From positions 222,894-286,893 of the forward strand of contig NZ_FOGP01000001.1 of NCBI RefSeq assembly GCF_900111255.1: a stretch of DNA of 64,000 nt, in the 5' to 3' direction. Positions 59,386 through 64,000 of the stretch are shown here, piece after piece. Position 1 is the first letter of the stretch. Each line of letters starts with the position of its first letter. Below the pieces are notes generated by a model. It had not been told where the DNA came from. It ran no database searches and saw only the letters and a program-made list of their open reading frames with translations. The position numbers and the translations under genes were made by a program. This stretch comes from Parafannyhessea umbonata (GTDB lineage Bacteria; Actinomycetota; Coriobacteriia; Coriobacteriales; Atopobiaceae).

Positions 59386-59823
59386 ATGGTCAAGAGGCGC
59401 AACAATAGGCAGGATGCCATCAGGGACATCGTCCGCGGCAAGTCCATTCGCACGCAGCGTGCCCTTGTTGACGAGCTCCAGTCTATTGGTTTCAACTGCA
59501 CGCAGGCAACCGTCTCGCGAGACATCGCGGACATGGGGTTGCGCAAGCTGTCTGAGGGCATCTACGTTCTGGCGGAGGACCTCCACCTTCAGCGTATGGT
59601 ATCCGAGTTCGTCAGCAGCGTCGAGCGTGCCGACAATCTCGTTGTCATCAAGAGCCAGCCGGGCACCGCTCCCGGCGTCGCCGCAGCCGTCGACGCCGCG
59701 GCACTCCCCGAGGTTAAGGGTTCCGTCGCGGGTAACGACACCGTCTTGGTAGTATCTGGCAGCAACGATGCCGCTCAGGATCTGGTCAACCTCGTCAGCA
59801 AGCTTCGCGACACGCGCAAGTAG
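59386..59823 (+). CDS. argR: arginine repressor ArgR
   Basis: ArgR of 145 aa. N-terminal winged helix (IRDIVRGKSIRTQRALVDELQ, then CTQATVSRDIADMGLRKL) binds ARG boxes; the C-terminal oligomerisation domain binds arginine (VVIKSQPGTAPGVAAAVDAA, GSVAGNDTVLVV). TGGAGG precedes the ATG at 59386. It is divergent from the C39-like gene and closed by a terminator. No arginine biosynthesis genes are in the window, so its targets lie elsewhere. Confidence 0.94.
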   Translation: MVKRRNNRQDAIRDIVRGKSIRTQRALVDELQSIGFNCTQATVSRDIADMGLRKLSEGIYVLAEDLHLQRMVSEFVSSVERADNLVVIKSQPGTAPGVAAAVDAAALPEVKGSVAGNDTVLVVSGSNDAAQDLVNLVSKLRDTRK

Positions 59824-59865
59824 CCAGATTCTCGCCGAGCCTCGGCAGGCATCATCGATTGTGTG

Positions 59866-59890
59866 GGCGCCCCTCGCGGGCGCCTTTTTT
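59866..59890 (+). terminator. terminator after argR
   Basis: GGCGCCC (59866-59872) pairs with GGGCGCC (59878-59884), loop CTCGC, then six T. Confidence 0.9.
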
Positions 59891-59996
59891 CGTTGCCTTT
59901 GCCACGCAGGGAAGAAGCCCTTCAGTCCTTCTTGCCGCGGTGCGTCTCTTCGCCCATCAGTCGGCACATTCCCCCTCGCCCTGTATGGCGGGCATG

Positions 59997-60032
59997 AAAA
60001 CGCTCCCCCGTCCGAAGGGACAGAGGAGCGTT
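59997..60032 (-). terminator. terminator after PBP gene
   Basis: AACGCTCC (59999-60006) pairs with GGAGCGTT (60025-60032), with inner pairing; on the minus strand the stem runs into TTTT. Confidence 0.75.
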
Positions 60033-60056
60033 GGTCTTGCTATGCAAGGTGTGCGT

Positions 60057-62189
60057 CTACTCGCCTGCGGCAGGAGCCTCTCCGCCGCCTCCGCCGGTCT
60101 CACCGCCACCCGTGGCAACCTCGTCTCCGTCGTTCGTTGTCGGAGCCGTGTTCGTGTTAGCTGTGTTCGTGTTGGTTTCGGTCGGCGCAGTCTGCGTCTC
60201 TGCCGTCTCCTCGGTCTTGGTCTCCGTCTTGGTCGAGGACGAGTCTGTGGCAGACGAGTTGGTGTTCGAGAAGGTCCATGAGCTGTTGGGCTTGTAGCTG
60301 ATCTTGCCCGTCGCCTTTGGCCAGGACCCGGTATCGACGCCGGCCAGCGCGCTGTTTACGAAGCTCACGAATATGGGGACGGTCGTGTTGTACGGGTGGG
60401 CGTAGCTTCCGTAGGCCTTGACGGTGCCCTCCTCGCGGTAGCCGCACCAGACGGCGACGGACAGCTGAGGCGTGATGCCGCAGAACCAGAGGTCTCGGTA
60501 GTTCTCGGACGTACCCGTCTTGCCGGCAACGGGCTGCTTCACCTTGAGCGTCGACGCAATGACGCTTGCGGTGCCGTTGCCGCGGCAGACGCCCTCCATC
60601 ACGTTGATGGCGGCTGCGGCCACCTCTGTCGAGAATACCGTCGTCGGGTTGTCCTGGTGCTCGTACACGACGTTTCCGTTGCGGTCCTCGATCTTGGTAA
60701 TCGCGATGGCGTCACGGTGCGTGCCTCCCGAGGCCACCGTCGCATAGGCCTCCGCCATCTGGACGACCGGGATGCCAACGGTGCCCAGCGTGATGGAGTC
60801 GTAGGCCGGCAGGTCGACGTCTACGCCCATTGCCTTGGTCATGCTGACGACCTTGTCGGCACCAAGGGCACCAATGACCTGGGCGAATCCGGTGTTCGAG
60901 GAGTACGCGAACGCCTGGGAGAGCGAGATGTAGCCATAGCTCGCGTTAGCGAAGTTCTGCACCTTCCACGTGGGCGATATTCGCATGGGCGAGTTGCAGT
61001 TGATGGTGATGTTGGGGTTCATGCCCTCGCTGAGGGCGGTCACCAACGTGAAGGTCTTGAAGCTCGATCCAGGCTGCCTCTCGGCCTGCGTTGCCAGGTT
61101 GTACTGGTTCTGGTTGTAGTCGCGGCCGCCGACCATGGCCTTGATGTAGCCGGTGCTGGGATCGACTGCGACGAGCGCGGCCTCGAGTCGGTCGTTGCCG
61201 ATCCTGTCGAGGTTCGAGCTGACGGAGTCCTGCGCCGCGTTCTGCATGTTGGGGTCGAGGGTCGTGTAGACCTTGAGGCCGCCCTGCATGACTGTGTCGG
61301 AGTCGAAGTCCTCCAGGAGGAGCTGCTTGACGTAGTCCGAGAAGTATGGATAGGAGCCGACCGGGTCGGAGAAGCTGCCCGGGTTGGTCACGAGCGGCTC
61401 GGCGACGGCGGCGTCGTGCTCCTCCTGCGTGATGTCGCCCGCGGAGAGCATGCGGTCTAGAACGGTGTTCCTGCGCTTCGTCGCGGCCTCGGGGTTCTTG
61501 AGGGGGTCGTAGACGGAGGGGGACTGGGGCAGGCCCGCAAGGGTGGCGGCTTCGGCCAGAGTGAGGTCCGATGCGTTCTTGTTGAAGTAGGTGACGGAGG
61601 CCGCCTGGATGCCGTAGGCGCTGTGGCCGAAGTAGATGGTGTTGAGGTACATGTTCAGAATCTGGTCCTTGGTGTACATCTTCTCCATCTGGATGGCGAT
61701 GTAGGCCTCGCGCACCTTGCGCTTGAGGGTGCGGTCATACTGCTCGTCCGAAAGGACGGTGTTTCTCACCAGCTGCTGTGTGATGGTAGAGGCGCCCTCC
61801 GAGCCGCCGCCCAGCGAGACGAAGGCCGCACGCAGGATGCCCTGCGGGTCGACGCCGTTGTGCTGGTAGAAGCGGACGTCCTCGGTGTCGACGATGGCGA
61901 CCTTCACGTAGTCGGAGATTTGGTCCATGTCGACCGACCTGCGGTTCTGCAGGTAGTACTCGGCAATAACCGACCCGTCCGATGCGTATACCGTCGTCGG
62001 CTCAGCCACGAGGTACGCATCTGCCGAGGTGTAGTCGGGCAGGTCCTGCAGCCACCCGTTGATCATGACTCCCAGAGACGCGCAAAGTGCCGCTACAAGC
62101 AGGGCGATGAAGCCGAAGGCCCCAGCAACGCCGAACCCAAAGGCGTGGGTGCGGGAATGCAGGTGCGCCCTGCGCTTGCGGATGCTCAT
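60057..62189 (-). CDS. class A penicillin-binding protein (PBP1A type)
   Basis: Bifunctional peptidoglycan synthase of 710 aa. One N-terminal membrane segment (AFGFGVAGAFGFIALLVAALCASLGVM); GT51 glycosyltransferase with EDVRFYQHNGVDPQGI (catalytic Glu), GASTITQQLVRN and KDQILNMYLNTIYFG; transpeptidase with SSFK nucleophile motif (QPGSSFKTF), SSN (AYSSNTGFAQ) and KTGT (VAGKTGTSENY). The C-terminus is a long Thr/Ala/Glu/Gly-rich tail. GAGGAGG precedes the ATG at 62189. It builds and crosslinks cell wall at the outer membrane face. Confidence 0.95.
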   Translation of the reverse strand: MSIRKRRAHLHSRTHAFGFGVAGAFGFIALLVAALCASLGVMINGWLQDLPDYTSADAYLVAEPTTVYASDGSVIAEYYLQNRRSVDMDQISDYVKVAIVDTEDVRFYQHNGVDPQGILRAAFVSLGGGSEGASTITQQLVRNTVLSDEQYDRTLKRKVREAYIAIQMEKMYTKDQILNMYLNTIYFGHSAYGIQAASVTYFNKNASDLTLAEAATLAGLPQSPSVYDPLKNPEAATKRRNTVLDRMLSAGDITQEEHDAAVAEPLVTNPGSFSDPVGSYPYFSDYVKQLLLEDFDSDTVMQGGLKVYTTLDPNMQNAAQDSVSSNLDRIGNDRLEAALVAVDPSTGYIKAMVGGRDYNQNQYNLATQAERQPGSSFKTFTLVTALSEGMNPNITINCNSPMRISPTWKVQNFANASYGYISLSQAFAYSSNTGFAQVIGALGADKVVSMTKAMGVDVDLPAYDSITLGTVGIPVVQMAEAYATVASGGTHRDAIAITKIEDRNGNVVYEHQDNPTTVFSTEVAAAAINVMEGVCRGNGTASVIASTLKVKQPVAGKTGTSENYRDLWFCGITPQLSVAVWCGYREEGTVKAYGSYAHPYNTTVPIFVSFVNSALAGVDTGSWPKATGKISYKPNSSWTFSNTNSSATDSSSTKTETKTEETAETQTAPTETNTNTANTNTAPTTNDGDEVATGGGETGGGGGEAPAAGE

Positions 62190-62223
62190 ATAAATCCTCC
62201 TCGAATAGCCACATACGTTCCCA

Positions 62224-62229
62224 ATTATA
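62224..62229 (-). promoter_or_regulatory. -10 element of the PBP promoter
   Basis: A consensus TATAAT on the minus strand, 35 bases before the start codon. A TTGCGT box lies only 14 bases upstream, too near for a standard -35. The 9-mer GCACTTCTC directly abuts the -10 box. Confidence 0.55.
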
Positions 62230-62238
62230 GAGAAGTGC
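62230..62238 (+). repeat. copy of recurrent 9-mer GAGAAGTGC
   Basis: Adjacent to and upstream of the PBP -10 box. Only intergenic copy found in a promoter rather than at a gene end. Confidence 0.55.
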
Positions 62239-62300
62239 GCGCGACGCAACCCTATGGCGAGCACTCACCATCGCGTCTTCTTAGCTTGCGCGTACCTGAA

Positions 62301-62342
62301 GCTAGTGAAAGTTATCGGTCGGCTAGTGAAAGTTATCAGTCG
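62301..62342. repeat. tandem pair of 21-base repeats
   Basis: Two head-to-tail copies (62301-62321, 62322-62342) of a unit starting GCTAGTGAAAGTTATC differ at one base (CGGTCG or CAGTCG at the end). They lie between the divergent PBP and DUF4012 genes. They could be operator repeats or the remnant end of an insertion sequence. Confidence 0.65.
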
Positions 62343-62473
62343 AACAGACGAGTGGCGTCGAGGTGAGGTGGGGCTGTGCGAGACTTAAAAGGATGCGCGC
62401 CGCTTCGGATGGGGTGCGCTTCGCCGATTCCTTGGGGGAATCACGCACGTTGGGCCGGAAGATTGGTTTTGAT

Positions 62474-64000
62474 ATGGGTAAGCACTTCTCTCAGAGCGAT
62501 GGCAACAAGAACGTTCGTGGCCGGGGGACCTATGTCAGGAAGTCTTCGGGCAAGGCCAGGCCGGTCGGTTTCAACTCCTACGCGGACGGAGGCAGCATGA
62601 GTTCGAACGGATGGCAGCCCATCGAGCCGGAGCGCGAGAACCGCCACGTGGTCGCTAAGGTGATCGCCGTGATCCTGCTGCTTCTGGTGGCCATTGGTGG
62701 CGTCACGGGCTTCCGCCTGTATCGCTCCGTCAAGAGCGTCAAGGCTGACGCGCAGGTGGTCATGGACTCGGTCGACCAGCTCAAGGAGTCCGTCAAGAGC
62801 GGTGACGCGGAGACCACCCGTTCCGTCGCCTCCAACATGAACATCTCGGTCCACAACATCCAGAACGAGCTCGACGACCCCGCCTGGACCATTGCCTCCT
62901 TCGTCCCCGTGCTGGGCGACGACGTGAGGAGCGTCCGCAAGCTCGGCGACGTGCTCGTCGACCTGTCCGACAACGCCATCGCGCCACTGGCCATCAACGC
63001 CGACGAGGTCAACCTGAAGAACCTCGTGAAGAACGGCTCCATCAACGTCGAGGCGCTCGAGTCGCTCTCGGACGTGTTCGCGACCGCGGCCCCGGTCGTC
63101 ACACGCGACGCCGAAGCCGTCCAGTCGCTCCCCGACGCCCATCTGCCGCAGGTCGCCGGCGTGCTCGACAAGGCGAAGGAGAAGATGGGCAAGGCTGCCT
63201 CCGCGATCGACAAGGCCAACAGCCTGCTCCCGATTCTTCCCGACATGCTCGGCAAGGACGGGCAGACCCGCAACTACCTGCTGATCGCCCAGAACAACGT
63301 CGAGATCCGCTCGACGGGTGGCTTCTATGGCTCCTGGTGCCTGGTCACCGTGACCGATGGCCACATCTCCCTGACCGACTCCAAGACCCTCCAGAACATC
63401 GAACCTCCCGCCGGCGCCAACCCCTCTGTCTCCGGAGGCGAGCTTGCGGCATTCGGCCCCAGCATCGCGACCAATCCCGGGTCCACCGGCTTCATGTACG
63501 ACTTCAGCCGCGCCGGCAACGTGGCCGCCCAGTTCTGGCAGGCCCTCGTGGGTGGGCACATCGACGGCACCATTGCGGTAGACCCCGTCTTCCTGCAGAG
63601 GCTCCTCGCCCTTACGGGCGGCGTGACCACCTCTAACGGCGTCACCGTCGACGGCAGCAATGCCGCCGCGGTCCTCATGCACGACTCCTACTGGACCATG
63701 CCCTCCGACCAGACCGACCTGTTCTTTGCCGAGGTCGCCGCGCTCTCGTTCAACAAGCTGACCAGCGACCTGGGTGGTGTGAACGTGAAGGACCTCTACG
63801 AGACCCTCAACTCGTCCATGGACGACGGCAGGCTGCAGGTCTGGATGGCCAACGAGAACGAGGAGGCCGCCATGAAGGCCATCGGCGCGTCCGGCCAGTT
63901 CACCGAGGACAAGACCCCGACGGTCGGCTTCTACATGAACAACGTCTCGTTCTCCAAGATCGAGTGGTACCTCAAGTCCGGGAGCGAGGTCTCGGCTCCC
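62474..64000 (+). CDS. DUF4012 membrane protein (3' end outside window)
   Basis: Open to the window end, at least 509 aa. A basic, Lys/Gly-rich cytoplasmic start (MGKHFSQSDGNKN) is followed by one membrane segment (KVIAVILLLLVAIGGVTGF, about residues 62-80) and an extracellular helical region. DUF4012 marks: LLPILPDMLGKDGQTRNYLLIAQNNVEIRSTGGFYGSW and FWQALVGGHIDGTIAVDPVFLQRLLALTGG. The function is unknown; genes of this family sit in exopolysaccharide and wall loci. The start is not certain: ATG 62474 has a distant GGAAG, while ATG 62597 has a good GGAGGCAGC, but the first 41 codons look coding. Confidence 0.8.
   Translation, partial: MGKHFSQSDGNKNVRGRGTYVRKSSGKARPVGFNSYADGGSMSSNGWQPIEPERENRHVVAKVIAVILLLLVAIGGVTGFRLYRSVKSVKADAQVVMDSVDQLKESVKSGDAETTRSVASNMNISVHNIQNELDDPAWTIASFVPVLGDDVRSVRKLGDVLVDLSDNAIAPLAINADEVNLKNLVKNGSINVEALESLSDVFATAAPVVTRDAEAVQSLPDAHLPQVAGVLDKAKEKMGKAASAIDKANSLLPILPDMLGKDGQTRNYLLIAQNNVEIRSTGGFYGSWCLVTVTDGHISLTDSKTLQNIEPPAGANPSVSGGELAAFGPSIATNPGSTGFMYDFSRAGNVAAQFWQALVGGHIDGTIAVDPVFLQRLLALTGGVTTSNGVTVDGSNAAAVLMHDSYWTMPSDQTDLFFAEVAALSFNKLTSDLGGVNVKDLYETLNSSMDDGRLQVWMANENEEAAMKAIGASGQFTEDKTPTVGFYMNNVSFSKIEWYLKSGSEVSAP

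Overview
The window is 64 kb of high-GC bacterial chromosome packed with short operons. It reads like a member of the class Coriobacteriia (Olsenella, Atopobium or Collinsella relatives). Support for this is inferred: strong GC3 bias, a secretin-less Tad pilus locus of monoderm type, CarD, a Coriobacteria-like set of DUF2207, DUF4012 and DUF985 proteins, and fermentative genes (D-lactate dehydrogenase, iron alcohol dehydrogenase). No taxonomic marker such as rRNA is present.

Layout. 1-3.8 kb: amino-sugar/sugar genes (ROK kinase, lone PTS IIA, NagA, HAD phosphatase). 3.9-7.8 kb: a T-box leader followed by pheS-pheT. 7.9-11.2 kb: a zinc-dependent phospholipase-like protein, a GntR/UTRA regulator, a repeat-bearing intergenic region and a GH13 amylase. 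11.3-13.9 kb: a polar amino-acid ABC transporter on the minus strand. 14.2-18.1 kb: a nucleosidase, a cupin, an S-adenosylhomocysteine deaminase-type amidohydrolase and an adenosylhomocysteinase-like protein. 18.4-21.0 kb: pyruvate kinase and a D-lactate dehydrogenase-like enzyme. 21.4-25.3 kb: a calcium-type P-ATPase and RsgA. 25.5-35.3 kb: a compact, translationally coupled Tad/Flp pilus operon ending in DUF192 and zinc-ribbon/FHA genes. 35.4-41.9 kb: DUF2207 protein, tRNA-Phe, acylphosphatase, DegV, a tannase-like lipoprotein and CarD. 42.1-46.1 kb: iron alcohol dehydrogenase, ACT-domain protein, citrate synthase and a HAD hydrolase. 46.3-55.8 kb: Kup potassium transporter, intracellular S10 carboxypeptidase, a WsaF-like glycosyltransferase, a pyruvyltransferase-like protein and RlmKL. 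56-64 kb: phosphoglucomutase, a C39-like protein, ArgR, a class A PBP and a DUF4012 protein cut by the window end.

Genes that work together: the T-box senses uncharged tRNA-Phe for pheST, and a tRNA-Phe gene lies at 37.5 kb. The Tad genes form one machine (ATPase TadA, platform TadB/TadC, TadZ, Flp pilin and several pilin-like proteins). The 14-18 kb genes look like a S-adenosylhomocysteine disposal module in which adenine nucleosides may first be deaminated: the nucleosidase carries Asn where adenine-specific enzymes carry Asp, and the SahH-like protein has lost several active-site histidines.

Most unusual signals: (1) the possible inosyl-homocysteine module; (2) a 9-mer, GCACTTCTC, that occurs 12 times, seven of them intergenic and several directly behind stop codons; (3) several enzymes whose key catalytic residue is missing (C39 Cys to Ser, tannase-like Ser to Gly, RlmL NPPY motif lost); (4) a repeat/inverted-repeat element upstream of the amylase gene; (5) a tRNA-Phe with a mismatched acceptor pair. 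All identifications were made by reading; no database search or computation was run.
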